Shown here: positions 25,529 through 34,824 of the stretch, in pieces | Layout: each line of letters opens with the position of its first letter | Position numbering within the stretch: position 1 is the first letter of the stretch | From: Actinomadura harenae | Lineage (GTDB): Bacteria; Actinomycetota; Actinomycetes; Streptosporangiales; Streptosporangiaceae | Assembly (NCBI RefSeq): GCF_003696215.1 | Contig: NZ_RFFG01000030.1 | Span: forward strand, 1-64,000 | DNA: 64,000 nt | Direction of reading: 5' to 3' | Position numbers and translations under genes: made by a program | Notes under the pieces: generated by a model | What the model was told of the DNA's origin: nothing | The model's database searches: none | The model's input: only the letters and a program-made list of their open reading frames with translations

Positions 25529-27118
25529 TCAGAACCGTCCGGTGACGGTGATCAGCATGCTGCTGAGATCGACGACGTGCCGTGCGGCGCCGGGTGCTCC
25601 GGCGTCGACGGTCGTCGTGACGGTGCCGGTGTCACCGGCGGTGAGGGTGCCGGCGGAGCGGCCGTCGATCCGCAGGGTGACCGGGTGGCCGGGCAGGAAC
25701 CCGGACGCGGTCAGCGTGACCTTGGTCCCGTTCCGGGTGAAGGTGATCGCCCGCTGGAGGCCGGTCAGTTCGCGCCGCGCCTGGTCGCGTGCCGCGCGGG
25801 TCTCGCCGCCCTGCTGGACCTGCCGGACGAGGCTGGGCACGAAGGTCGCCGCGTCGAGCGTCCCCCAGCCGCTGGCGCGGTCGAAGCCCGGGGCCGCGCT
25901 GAACCCGGGGATGACGGTGCCGTTCGACGCGTGCAGGGTGTTGTCGCCCGAGACGACGTCCTCGATCCCGGCCTTGGCGCCGCTGCGTCCCAGCGCGTAG
26001 AGCGCCGGGTTGATCGGTCCGAGCGGGCCGTGGTTGAGCTGCGAGGCGAGGGCGAGCACGCCCGCGAGGGTCGGCGCGGACTGGGAGGTGCCGTTCTGGC
26101 CGTCCATGGTCAGGTCGGGCACCCAGCGCATCGGGCTTCCCGTGGCGGACGCGACGGGGTCCTGGTAGGCGGGCCGCTTGTAGATCTTGGAGAAGCCCGC
26201 GCCCTCGGTGTAGCCCTTCACGTTCCAGACCGGGTCGGGTCCGGCCTTCTTCCCGGTCTTGTCGAGGTTGGGGACCGAGCCGCCGACGGCGGTGACCCAT
26301 GGCGAGTCGTCCCAGGTCGCCGAGTCGGGCGTGGACGAGGTGTTGCCGCACTGGGCGGCTGCGACCGGGAGGTTCTGGACGACGCCGCAGTCCCCGGTGG
26401 AGCCGAGCAGCGGGACGCCGGACATGGCCGCGGTGAGCGCGCCCGGGTCCTGCGCCCGGACCTCGGGGACGCCGTGGCTGTAGCTGCTCTCGCCGTTGCC
26501 GTCGCTGACGGACATGACGTCCGCGAGGTGGTGGGAGCCGATGTACCCGGCGGCCCGCATGATCTCGGGCATCGCGACCTGGCTGGCGTCGTCGTCGTTC
26601 GCCTCGGTGTCGGCGGGGGTCGCCGAGATGACGATCTTGGCGTAGGGCGCCATGAGGTGGGCGGAGACGACGTCCAGTTCGAGCTCGCCCGCCCAGGCGT
26701 CGCAGGAGCCGTAGCTGCCGAGCTTGACCATGCCGGGCGGGCACTGGGCGGGCAGCTTCCCGGCGGGGTAGATGGTCTTGATCTGCGGGTCGGGAAGGCC
26801 GTAGCGCTGGTCGAAGGTGTGGACGACCTGCGCGATGTTCGGGTCCTCCCATCCCTCGAGGACGGCGACGGTGGTGCCGGTGCCGTCGATGCCGCGCTTC
26901 CAGAGCTGGTCGACGCGGTAGTCGAAGACGTCCTGCGGGCCGGGCGCGTCGTCGGCGAACTTGGCGTAGTTCGTCCGCATGTTCGCCAGGGCCGCGAGCA
27001 GCACCTTGGTCCGCTCCGGGGTCGCCGGGGCGGCGGCGTGCGCGGGCGCGGCGCTGATCAGCGACGCGCACAGGAAGGCCGCCGCGGACGCGGCGACCGG
27101 GAGACGTGCTCTGTTCAT
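25529..27118 (-). CDS. secreted S53-family serine-carboxyl peptidase (sedolisin)
   Basis: A 529-residue exported protease. The signal peptide spans about residues 1-28 (cleavage near APAHA-AAPAT). The catalytic Glu/Asp pair lies in GELELDVVSAH, the oxyanion Asp in GSTGDCGV and the nucleophile Ser in GQNGTSQSAPTLAG. The calcium-site pattern near the end of the catalytic domain is IEDVVSGDN, then GFDRASGWGT. No long activation propeptide is evident, unlike classical sedolisins, which carry about 180 residues. A C-terminal extension of about 100 residues (from FTRNGTKVTLTASGF) looks like a beta-sandwich. GGAGGAGC precedes the ATG. It is divergent from the metal ATPase gene. Confidence 0.88.
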   Translation of the reverse strand: MNRARLPVAASAAAFLCASLISAAPAHAAAPATPERTKVLLAALANMRTNYAKFADDAPGPQDVFDYRVDQLWKRGIDGTGTTVAVLEGWEDPNIAQVVHTFDQRYGLPDPQIKTIYPAGKLPAQCPPGMVKLGSYGSCDAWAGELELDVVSAHLMAPYAKIVISATPADTEANDDDASQVAMPEIMRAAGYIGSHHLADVMSVSDGNGESSYSHGVPEVRAQDPGALTAAMSGVPLLGSTGDCGVVQNLPVAAAQCGNTSSTPDSATWDDSPWVTAVGGSVPNLDKTGKKAGPDPVWNVKGYTEGAGFSKIYKRPAYQDPVASATGSPMRWVPDLTMDGQNGTSQSAPTLAGVLALASQLNHGPLGPINPALYALGRSGAKAGIEDVVSGDNTLHASNGTVIPGFSAAPGFDRASGWGTLDAATFVPSLVRQVQQGGETRAARDQARRELTGLQRAITFTRNGTKVTLTASGFLPGHPVTLRIDGRSAGTLTAGDTGTVTTTVDAGAPGAARHVVDLSSMLITVTGRF

Positions 27119-27372
27119 GCTCCTCCTTTGGAGCCCGGATGGGTCGGCCGGGCGAACGGATCACCCGACCGCCCCAGCCTCCTCGGGGCCTCCGGCGCGC
27201 ACAAGGCGCGTCCGGCGCCGTCGCCGGGGTCCGTCCGGTTCCGGACACTCGCGACATAGCGACCCGCTCGCCCCGGGAGCTGCGCCCTTCCCGGCTTCAC
27301 CCCTGGCCACTGACCTGCACCTGGTCACCGTAGGCGATGATGTTGTGACAGGGCGGCCGGAGGGGGCTGGTC

Positions 27373-29718
27373 ATGGAGGCACCGCGGCGGACCGTGTCCC
27401 GCGTGCTGTGGGACCTGCGGCACGACGCGCTGCCCGTCCTCACGTTGGGCGGGCTCATCGCGGGCGGCGTGGCCTGGTTCGCCGGGGCGCGCGGCGCCGC
27501 CGACGTCGTCTGGACGGTCGTGACGGCGGTGGCGCTGATCCCGGCCGTGTGGGCGGTCGTCGAGGGGCTGCGGCGCCGGAGCATCGGCAGCGACGTCATT
27601 GCCGTCCTCGCCCTGGCCGGGACGCTCGCGACCGCCGAGTACCTGGCGGGCGCGGTGATCGGGGTGATGCTGACCGGCGGCCAGGCGCTGGAGAGCCGGG
27701 CCGGGCGGCGGGCGCAGCGGGACCTCGGCGCGCTGCTCTCGCTGGCGCCGCGCGTCGCGCACCGTGAGGACGCCGGGGGCGTCACGACCGTCGACGTCGC
27801 CGAGGTGCGTCCGGGTGACCGGCTGCAGGTCCGCGCGGGCGAGGTCGTCCCGGTGGACGGGCGGATCGAGGCGGGCCCGGCCGTCCTGGACGAGTCGACG
27901 CTCACCGGGGAGCCGCTGCCGGTCGAGCGGCACACCGGTGAGGAGGCCCGGGGCGGCACCGTCAACGCCGGCGGGCCGTTCCCGTTGCGGGCCACCACGG
28001 ACGCGTCGTCCAGCGCGTACGCCGGGGTCGTCAAACTGGCGCGGGAGGCGGCGGCCGAGACCTCGCCGTTCGTCCGGCTCGCCGACCGGTACGCCGGGCT
28101 GTTCCTGCCGCTGACGCTGGTCCTGGCCGGGGTGGCGTGGGCGGTGTCCCGCGACCCGGTCCGGGCGGTCGCGGTGCTGGTCGTCGCCACGCCGTGCCCG
28201 CTGATCCTCGCCGCGCCGATCGCCTACGTGTCGGGGCTGTCGCGCTGCGCCCGGCGCGGCGTCGTGGTGAAGGGCGGCGGGGCGCTGGAACGGCTGGCCC
28301 GCGCCCGCGTCCTGCTGTTCGACAAGACCGGCACCGTCACCACCGGACGGCCCGAGCTGTTCGACGTCGTGACCCGCGACGGGGTCGACGCCGGGGAGGT
28401 GCTGGCCGCCGCGGCGTCCCTGGACCAGGTGTCGCCGCACGTGCTGGCCACCGCGATCGTGCGGGGCGCCCGCGACCGGGAGCTGCCGCTCGTCCTGCCC
28501 ACCGAGGTCGCCGAGAAGGCCGGGCAGGGCGTGCGCGGCCTGGTCGGCGGACGGCCCGTCGCGGTCGGCAAAGCCGGCTGGGCCGACGCCGGGGACGCCG
28601 ACGCCGCCTGGCTCGACCGCGTCCGGTCACGGGCGGCGGCGCGCGGAGCGATCACCGTGTTCGTCGGGATCGACGGCCGCCTCGCGGGAACGCTGCTGCT
28701 GCGCGACCGGATCCGTCCCGACGCGGCGCGCACGTTCCAGATGCTCCGGCACACCGGGATCGACCGGACGGTGATGGTGACCGGCGACCGCGAGGCCGTG
28801 GCGCGCCCGATCGCCGACCTGGTCGGAGCGGACGAGGTCCACGCCGACCAGACCCCGGCCGAGAAGGTCGCGGTCGTCCGGGCCGAGAGCGAGCACGCCG
28901 CGACCGTGATGGCCGGGGACGGTGTCAACGACGCCCCAGCGCTCGCGTCCGCGGGGGTCGGTGTCGCGCTCGGCGCGCGGGGCGCGACCGCGTCGTCCGA
29001 GGCGGCGGACGTGGTGATCACCGTGGACCGGCTGGAGCGGCTCGCCGAGAGCCTCGCCATCGCCCGGCGCACCCAGCGGATCGCCCGGCAGAGCGTCCTC
29101 GGCGGGATGGGGCTGTCGCTGGCGGCGATGGTCGTCGCCGCGTTCGGGCTGCTGACGCCCGCGATCGGCGCGGTCACCCAGGAGGTCATCGACCTGGCGG
29201 CCATCCTCGGCGCGCTGCGCGCCCTCGGCCCCGGACGCGACCGCTGGCCCCGGCTGCACGGCGACGACGCCGACCTCGTCCGCGACCTGGACCAGGAGCA
29301 CCGCGGGCTGTGGCCGCGCATCGACGCCCTGCCCGCCCTGGCCGACGCCCTGACCGGGCCCGACGCCGCCGCCCGCGAGGCCGCGGACGCCGAGCTGACC
29401 TCGTTCCTCCACGATCTCGCCGAGCATGAGGGCCGGGACGAGCGGCTGCTGTACCCGGCCGTCGCGTCCGCGCTCGGCGGGTCCGACCCGACGGGCGCGA
29501 TGAGCCGCGCGCACGCCGAGATCGCCGACCTGTCCCGCCGCATCGACCTGCTGCGGAAGGAGCTCAGGGAGGATCCCGGCCGCGCCGACACCCCGGCCGA
29601 GCTGCGCCGGGTGATCGGCGATCTGGCGGCCGTCCTGCGGCTGCACTTCACGCAGGAGGAGGAGCACTACTTCGTCCTCGCCGACATCCCGTCCCACTCC
29701 GAGGGCCACACCGCCTGA
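27373..29718 (+). CDS. heavy-metal P-type ATPase with a C-terminal hemerythrin domain
   Basis: A 781-residue membrane ATPase. It shows the actuator motif DESTLTGEP, the transmembrane metal-site motif VVATPCPLILA, the phosphorylation site LLFDKTGTVTTG and the hinge MAGDGVNDAPALAS. No N-terminal CxxC metal-binding domain is present. After the last helices (ending around IDLAAILGALRAL) comes a hemerythrin-like region of about 160 residues, with the His/Glu pattern QEHRGLW, HDLAEHEGRDERLLYP, SRAHAEI and LHFTQEEEHYF. TPCP suggests a metal other than the usual CPC-type Cu/Zn route; the hemerythrin could sense O2, NO or iron. USP and nitroreductase genes are adjacent. GGAGGGGG precedes the ATG. Confidence 0.88.
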   Translation: MEAPRRTVSRVLWDLRHDALPVLTLGGLIAGGVAWFAGARGAADVVWTVVTAVALIPAVWAVVEGLRRRSIGSDVIAVLALAGTLATAEYLAGAVIGVMLTGGQALESRAGRRAQRDLGALLSLAPRVAHREDAGGVTTVDVAEVRPGDRLQVRAGEVVPVDGRIEAGPAVLDESTLTGEPLPVERHTGEEARGGTVNAGGPFPLRATTDASSSAYAGVVKLAREAAAETSPFVRLADRYAGLFLPLTLVLAGVAWAVSRDPVRAVAVLVVATPCPLILAAPIAYVSGLSRCARRGVVVKGGGALERLARARVLLFDKTGTVTTGRPELFDVVTRDGVDAGEVLAAAASLDQVSPHVLATAIVRGARDRELPLVLPTEVAEKAGQGVRGLVGGRPVAVGKAGWADAGDADAAWLDRVRSRAAARGAITVFVGIDGRLAGTLLLRDRIRPDAARTFQMLRHTGIDRTVMVTGDREAVARPIADLVGADEVHADQTPAEKVAVVRAESEHAATVMAGDGVNDAPALASAGVGVALGARGATASSEAADVVITVDRLERLAESLAIARRTQRIARQSVLGGMGLSLAAMVVAAFGLLTPAIGAVTQEVIDLAAILGALRALGPGRDRWPRLHGDDADLVRDLDQEHRGLWPRIDALPALADALTGPDAAAREAADAELTSFLHDLAEHEGRDERLLYPAVASALGGSDPTGAMSRAHAEIADLSRRIDLLRKELREDPGRADTPAELRRVIGDLAAVLRLHFTQEEEHYFVLADIPSHSEGHTA

Positions 29719-29742
29719 TCCGGGATGTGCGGGCCCTGCGCG

Positions 29743-30609
29743 TCAGATCTCGGCGGCGGGCGGGACGACGACGACCGCGCACGGCGCCTGCATGAGCATC
29801 GCGGTCGTGGTCGCGCCCACGCGCAACCTGCCGATGCTGCCCGCGCCGCGCCGTCCGACCACGACCAGGTCGGCGGTCTCCGCGGCCTCGAACATCGCCT
29901 CGCGCGGCGGCGTGACCGTCAGCGCGGTCTGCACGTCCACCTGCGGGTACTTGGTGCTCCAGGACGCCACCGCCTGCTCCAGCTCGGCGCCGCGCACCTG
30001 GCGCAGCCGCTCCCGGTCGGCGAACAGGTTCAGCTCGTCCTCCGAGGCGGCGCTCGGCTCCCAGCAGCCGTAGACGACGCGCAGCGTCCAGCCGCGCACC
30101 GCCGCCTCCTCGAACGCGAACGCCAGCGCCGCGTCCGACCCGGACGAGCCGTCGAAACCGGCAACGACGCGCCGGTGCTCGCCGTCGCCGCCCCCGGGAC
30201 GCACCACCACGACGGGACGCTCGGCGCGCGCGGGCAGCCGCAGGGCGGTCGAACCGAGCGCCATGTCCTCCCGGTCGTGCGCCCCGACCACGATCATCTC
30301 GGCCTCCCCCGCCAGGTGCAGGAGCGCCGCGTCCGCCGGGCCGTCCGCCAGGTGGGCCTGGACGGTGACCGTCGGGGCGAAGTCCCGGACGCGCAGGACG
30401 CCCTGGTCGAGCAGGTTCTGGCCCATGCGCCGGACGATCGCCGCGCCGTCGTTGTCGATGTAGCTGACCGGGTAGGGCCAGCGCCAGGCGTGGCAGACGC
30501 TCAACGGCAGTCTCCGCAGCTTCGCCTCGGTCGCGGCCCAGCGCAGCGCGCGTTCGCCGTCGGGCGTGGCGTCGTAGCCGACGAGAATCGAGGAACCCCA
30601 GCTCATCAT
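29743..30609 (-). CDS. universal stress protein, two tandem USP domains
   Basis: A 288-residue cytoplasmic protein made of two USP folds (about residues 5-140 and 148-285). Each starts with a beta strand and ATP-site Asp (ILVGYDATPDGERAL, then VVAGFDGSSGSDAAL). The second has the full ATP-binding motif VGRRGAGSIGRLRVGATTT; the first has a degraded one (VGAHDREDMALGSTAL). Tandem USPs of this kind are induced under hypoxia and stress in actinobacteria. It converges on the metal ATPase gene with only 24 bp between stops. GGAAGGAC lies upstream; ATG 30609 or the next codon could start. Confidence 0.88.
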   Translation of the reverse strand: MMSWGSSILVGYDATPDGERALRWAATEAKLRRLPLSVCHAWRWPYPVSYIDNDGAAIVRRMGQNLLDQGVLRVRDFAPTVTVQAHLADGPADAALLHLAGEAEMIVVGAHDREDMALGSTALRLPARAERPVVVVRPGGGDGEHRRVVAGFDGSSGSDAALAFAFEEAAVRGWTLRVVYGCWEPSAASEDELNLFADRERLRQVRGAELEQAVASWSTKYPQVDVQTALTVTPPREAMFEAAETADLVVVGRRGAGSIGRLRVGATTTAMLMQAPCAVVVVPPAAEI

Positions 30610-30712
30610 GCCGTCCTTCCGGTTCGTCCCCTCCCGTCGCGCGCCTCACCCCAGAGTCGCATGGACACGCGGAGGGCCCGTCCCCCAGGGACCCCTCGCG
30701 GGTCCCGGCTGA

Positions 30713-31783
30713 TCAGCCCCCGGCCGGGGGCTCCCGCCGCGTGACCTCCTCCGCCGGGCGCCGGACGGACCTCATCCGCTCCCCCGTGGGGACGCCGAGC
30801 CGCATCAGCATCTGCGGGTGTCCTCCGGCGCAGAACCGCTCACCGATGAACGCGCGCAGCTCCGGGATCTCCAGGGCCTGGGTGTGGAAGGCCGCCGACA
30901 GGCCGTCGTCCACCCCGGCGCGCAGCAGGATCCGCTGGAGGGCCTGGCCCGCGCGCAGCCAGTCGAGGGGCGTGTCGTCCGCGGTCACCAGCAGCGCCAC
31001 CTCGCCGGTGAACAGGCCACCGCCCGGATGCTTCTGTGCGCCGGGTTCGGATTCGGACTCCGGTTCGTGGTGTTCGCCGATGCCCCAGCCCTGCCCTCGG
31101 GAGAAGTCCCGGGCGGGGAAGTGCGGCTCGGTGGACACGTCCTCGCTCCGGTAGGCGTCGGTGAGCATGCCCTCCTTGCGGCTGCTGCCCGGCCGGGGCG
31201 CCCACCGCGTGATCTCCCGCCGGTAGTCGCCGGTGGCGCGTTCCAGGTGGTCGGCGGCCTGGGTCAGTCCGGCGAGCGCGCCCCTGACGTGCTCCCCGGC
31301 CGCCGGGAGGAGCCGGGCGCCCTCGGTCTCGGCCTCCCGCTCCAGCGTCTCCAGCACGCCGGCGTCGACGGGATCGGCGCGGAACGCCCCGCGATGCGTC
31401 CGGCGCCGGAAGACCTCCTCGTACATCCGGGCCTGGTCGGGGTCGGCGGCCGTCCCGGTGCCGGGGGCGAGGCGGGCGAACGCCAGCAGGTGGGGCCGGT
31501 CCGGGTCGGGCAGCAGGCGGATGTGCGGCTCGCGTCCGAGGTGGCGGAGCGCCAGGCGGAGCGTGAACAGCGCGGCGCCGCAGCTCACGAGCATCTCCCG
31601 GCCCTCGGGGTCGGCGACCGCGATCTGCCGGTCGGGGTCGGCGCGCACCGTGATCAGGTCGTCCTCGACGGCGAACCGCCACGGCTGGGTGTTGTACACC
31701 GACGGCGCCCAGACCGCGGCCTCGATCGCCCGCTCGGCGACGTTCCCGTCCGAGGCCCCCGCGGTCCCGTCCGTGGCCACCAT
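30713..31783 (-). CDS. Acg-type nitroreductase-family protein
   Basis: A 356-residue protein of the Acg (Rv2032-like) branch of the nitroreductase fold. Typical segments are AIEAAVWAPSVYNTQPWRF near the start, LRLALRHLGREPHIRLLPDP, FRRRTHRGAF, and GQALQRILLRAGVDDGLSAAFHTQALEIPELR. Acg proteins bind FMN under a lid and are thought to sequester flavin in dormancy, not to reduce nitro compounds. The central insert with DYRREITRWAP and an acidic run (ESESEPG) is present. The universal stress gene lies 104 bp beyond its stop on the same strand. GGAGGAAGGGAG precedes the ATG. Confidence 0.85.
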   Translation of the reverse strand: MVATDGTAGASDGNVAERAIEAAVWAPSVYNTQPWRFAVEDDLITVRADPDRQIAVADPEGREMLVSCGAALFTLRLALRHLGREPHIRLLPDPDRPHLLAFARLAPGTGTAADPDQARMYEEVFRRRTHRGAFRADPVDAGVLETLEREAETEGARLLPAAGEHVRGALAGLTQAADHLERATGDYRREITRWAPRPGSSRKEGMLTDAYRSEDVSTEPHFPARDFSRGQGWGIGEHHEPESESEPGAQKHPGGGLFTGEVALLVTADDTPLDWLRAGQALQRILLRAGVDDGLSAAFHTQALEIPELRAFIGERFCAGGHPQMLMRLGVPTGERMRSVRRPAEEVTRREPPAGG

Positions 31784-31852
31784 GATGGGCTCCCTTCCTC
31801 CGGGTTCGGTGTCGTCGTCGTGCGTCTCGCCGCCGGGACGTCCTGGCCGCCG

Positions 31853-32344
31853 TCAGTTGGCGAAGCCTCCCTCGGGCTGGATGATCTCCAGGTTGGTGCC
31901 GTCCGGGTCGTTGAAGTAGGCGACCTTGGTGCCGAGCGCCGCGTCGGGCGTGACCTCGCCCGCGAGGAAGGTGTAGTCGTCGCCGAGGAAGTCGTACCCG
32001 GCGTCCTTCATGCGCCGGTACACCGCGTCGAAGTCGTCGACCTTGAAGCACAGGTGCATGGAGCCCGGACGGTTCGCTGCGCCGTTCGTGCGCTGCCCGA
32101 CCGGTTCCTGGAACTGGATGAGGTCGATGCCGACGTTGTCCAGGTTGAACGTGGCGTAGCGCAGTTTCGCGGTGGGCAGGCCCTGGGACCCGCCGAACGG
32201 GACGCTGTGCATGGTCTCGTCCGTGACGACGGGTTCGGTCCCGGTGAGGGCCCTGTAGAACGTGATCGACACGTCCAGGTCAGAGACCGAGATGCCGACG
32301 TGGGCGGCCCGTGTGAGGCCGATCGGGGCACTGGAGACAGACAT
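31853..32344 (-). CDS. VOC-family (glyoxalase/dioxygenase fold) protein
   Basis: A 163-residue single VOC domain with two beta-alpha-beta-beta-beta units. Potential metal ligands are His in LTRAAHVGISVSD, His in GSMHLCFKV and Glu in PDGTNLEIIQPEG. The family covers glyoxalase I, extradiol dioxygenases, epimerases and resistance proteins, so the reaction is open. It lies 69 bp upstream of the Acg-like gene on the same strand and may be co-transcribed with it. GGAAAGGAAGGTC precedes the ATG. The 251-bp divergent gap to ltrA holds no recognised gene and must contain both promoters. Confidence 0.82.
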   Translation of the reverse strand: MSVSSAPIGLTRAAHVGISVSDLDVSITFYRALTGTEPVVTDETMHSVPFGGSQGLPTAKLRYATFNLDNVGIDLIQFQEPVGQRTNGAANRPGSMHLCFKVDDFDAVYRRMKDAGYDFLGDDYTFLAGEVTPDAALGTKVAYFNDPDGTNLEIIQPEGGFAN

Positions 32345-32595
32345 GACCTTCCTTTCCCCTTCGTTCGCGCCCTCCGCGTTCAGCGATCACGTAAGGCAGG
32401 TCCGAAAAGAACCGTCTCGCCACCGATTCTTCCGTCGCTTTCCCCAAAGCCGCACCAACCATTGCCAATGCGCCCGCCAGGCAATCGGCTTTCCGCTTTG
32501 CGGCACGCGCGCCTCCGGCTCGTCCGCAGGTCACCGGCCTACCGTGATCCCCATGCCGAGCCACGCCACGCCTCGCCTCGCACGGGCGTCCCGAA

Positions 32596-33759
32596 ATGAG
32601 CACCGCGTCGTCGGCCGGACCGCGCCGCGAGGTCTCCCCGCTGGAGCTGTTCTTCGACCTGGTGTTCGTCTTCGCCATCGGCGGGCTCGCGGAGCACCTG
32701 CACGGCGACGTGTCCTGGCGCGGGTTGGCCCAGACCGCCGTGATGCTCGTCGCGGTCCTCGGCATGTGGCACTTCACCAGCTTCGACGCCACCTTCCTGG
32801 ACGTCCGGCGCTCCCGGACGCAGACGCTGCTGGTGACGGTGATGGGCCTCGGCCTGTTCATGAACGCCCAGATCCCGCACGCGTTCGCGGACCGTCCGTG
32901 GGCGTTCGCGACGCCGCTCGTGGCGATCCTGCTGCTGACCGGCCTGACGGCCGCGGCGTCCACGGGGACGTCGGTCCTGCGGGACCACTATCGGCGGGTC
33001 CTGGTGTGGGAGGCGGTCTCGGTCCCGCTGTGGGTGGTCGGGGCCGCGGTGGGCCACGGGCCGCGGCTGGCGTGGTGGGGGGCGGCCGCCGCCGTCGACC
33101 TCGCCGGGACGTGGCTCGCGCACCCGCTGCCGGGCCAGGCCCTGCTGTCGCGGAACTTCGTCTTCGACTCCGAGCACATGGTGGAGCGGGTGCGGCTGTT
33201 CCTCATCATGCAGCTCGGCGAGACGGTCCTGACCATCGGGGCCGCGATCTCCGCCGCCCCGGTCGACCCGCCGACGGTGGCCGCCGCGCTCGGCGCGTTC
33301 GCCGCCCTGGTCTGCCTGTGGGCGACCTACTTCGGCGGCGGCGAGGAGGTCGTGACACGGCAGGTCGCGGCCACGGCCGACCCGCTGCTGTCGGTCCGGC
33401 GCGCGGTGAACGGCAAGTACGGCACGCTGTCCGGGCTGGTGCTCCTGGCCGTCGGGGCCGAGCTGCTGATCGCCCACCCCACCGGCCCCGGCAGCGCCCG
33501 GCTGGGACTGCTCCTGTTCGGCGGCCCCATCCTGTACCTGCTCACTCAGGCGTGGTGGTACTACGTCAGCACCAAGCACGCTTGGAAGCCCCGTGTGCTC
33601 GCCTGCGCCGCCTGCGCCGTCGCCGGGGTCGCGGCCCGGTGGCTGCCGCCGCTGGTCTCGATCCTGATCCTGGACGCCATCCTCATCGTCCTGTCCGTCG
33701 CCCTCCTGCACGTGCACCGCCGGCTGATCCGGACGCTGTCCACCGCGACCGCCCCCTAG
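32596..33759 (+). CDS. LtrA-family (low temperature requirement A) membrane protein
   Basis: A 387-residue polytopic membrane protein with about ten hydrophobic helices. The LtrA signature is at the N-terminus: EVSPLELFFDLVFVFAIGGLAEHL, followed by W-F-x-D motifs (MWHFTSFDATFLDV) and the conserved EHMVERVRLFLIMQLGETVLTIG. The biochemical function of the family is unknown; it was first noted as needed for growth in the cold in Listeria. The start MSTASSAGPRREVSP is chosen because the family motif begins just after it. Confidence 0.9.
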   Translation: MSTASSAGPRREVSPLELFFDLVFVFAIGGLAEHLHGDVSWRGLAQTAVMLVAVLGMWHFTSFDATFLDVRRSRTQTLLVTVMGLGLFMNAQIPHAFADRPWAFATPLVAILLLTGLTAAASTGTSVLRDHYRRVLVWEAVSVPLWVVGAAVGHGPRLAWWGAAAAVDLAGTWLAHPLPGQALLSRNFVFDSEHMVERVRLFLIMQLGETVLTIGAAISAAPVDPPTVAAALGAFAALVCLWATYFGGGEEVVTRQVAATADPLLSVRRAVNGKYGTLSGLVLLAVGAELLIAHPTGPGSARLGLLLFGGPILYLLTQAWWYYVSTKHAWKPRVLACAACAVAGVAARWLPPLVSILILDAILIVLSVALLHVHRRLIRTLSTATAP

Positions 33760-34055
33760 CTCGCGGACGTTGAGGACCTTGTCGCAAGGGAGCGGCGGCA
33801 GTCGCGCAACGCGTGACCACTCCCACCGAGAAGTGGGCTGGCCCCAGATCAGCCGCATTGGCCACATCTTCCTGAGAACCTCAGAATACGCCCAGGCGAT
33901 TATGCGAGCTCACCAGCACTGAGGCCTTAATACGTTCGGCCGGGTTCGGACAAATGTGGCAGCAGTACTTGCCCTGGCAGCAACCGCCATGTCTATTTAG
34001 AGCTCGACCCCCTTGCCGGGCAGAGCCCTTCCCGGCAACTGACAGGAGGACGTCA

Positions 34056-34457
34056 ATGAAGCGGAAGTTGGCCATCCAGACGGCGGCGATCGCGGCGGCG
34101 GCGATCGCCGGAGTGGTGACAGTCAGCGCTCCCGCCCAGGCGGCAGGAACTCTGCGAGGCAGCGCGGACGTTGACAACTGTCACATCAGCCTCTACACCT
34201 CCCTGTCGGGAGGGCACGACTACGCCTTCTACGTGATGGTCAACGGGAACACGGCGCCCTCCGCGACGTGCTTTGGGTACCTGTCCGTCTGGAACCCGGT
34301 CAACGGCCAGGTCACCCGCACGCAGTTCGTGAACGACCTCCCCATATACGGGATTGCCAGCACGGCCGACCAAGCCGTTAACGACAGCGGTGTCGTCTCC
34401 TCCGCCTGTGTCGGGATGAACCTGGACACCGCCGTGAGATGCACTCCCGGATATTGA
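34056..34457 (+). CDS. small secreted protein of unknown function
   Basis: A 133-residue protein with a Sec signal peptide (MKRKLAIQTAAIAAAAIAGV, cleavage after APAQA near residue 29). The mature part is about 104 residues and has four Cys (DNCHI, ATCFGY, SACVGM, VRCTPGY), consistent with two disulfides. I do not recognise the family. GGAGGACGTCA precedes the ATG. The 296 bp upstream (33760-34055) is less GC-rich than its surroundings and shows no gene; it probably holds the promoter. An IS5 remnant follows the stop. Confidence 0.75.
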   Translation: MKRKLAIQTAAIAAAAIAGVVTVSAPAQAAGTLRGSADVDNCHISLYTSLSGGHDYAFYVMVNGNTAPSATCFGYLSVWNPVNGQVTRTQFVNDLPIYGIASTADQAVNDSGVVSSACVGMNLDTAVRCTPGY

Positions 34458-34479
34458 GCGACCTGACGAGGACACGGGC

Positions 34480-34805
34480 TTGAGCAGCAACCATTCGGAT
34501 CAAGTCGCCGACCAAGACGATCACCGCCCGATAGTTGCCGGCGAATTTGTCGTATCGGATGGCGATGCCCCCATTGCTTGAGGCGGCCAATGCAGCGTTC
34601 GGCCAAGTTGCGGCGTTTGCAGACAGCCGGGTCGAAGGTCGATGGGCGTCCGCCGTGCGAACCGCGGAGAACACGACCGGAATTCTGGTCGGCGCGTTCG
34701 GGGACGGTCGCGACGATTCCCCGCGCCCGCAGTGTTCGGCAGATCGCGGCCGAACTGTCGCCTTGTCGGCGATCACCAATCGGGGCGGCGTGGGACGTGC
34801 TGGCG
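34480..34805 (-). pseudogene. IS5-family transposase, C-terminal remnant with frameshifts
   Basis: Three leftward frames together rebuild the end of an IS5-type DDE transposase. The first reads PRLVIADK. After a frame change comes GDSSAAICRTLRARGIVATV, VPERADQ, SHGGRPSTFD and RRNLAERCIGRLKQW. After a second change comes GIAIRYDKFAGNYRAVIVLV. The R-xxx-E-xxxxxx-K signature of the catalytic Glu is intact in RNLAERCIGRLK. The N-terminal half is missing and there are at least two frameshifts, so it is dead. It directly abuts a chimeric pseudogene at 34825, suggesting the insertion took part in local rearrangement. Confidence 0.8.
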
Positions 34806-34824
34806 GTGGGGGCGGTGTAGGCGA

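Noticed and set aside
33881..34177. A 98-codon leftward ORF overlapping the small secreted protein gene
   Set aside because: It runs antisense through a signal peptide preceded by a perfect ribosome binding site, and has no recognisable domain.
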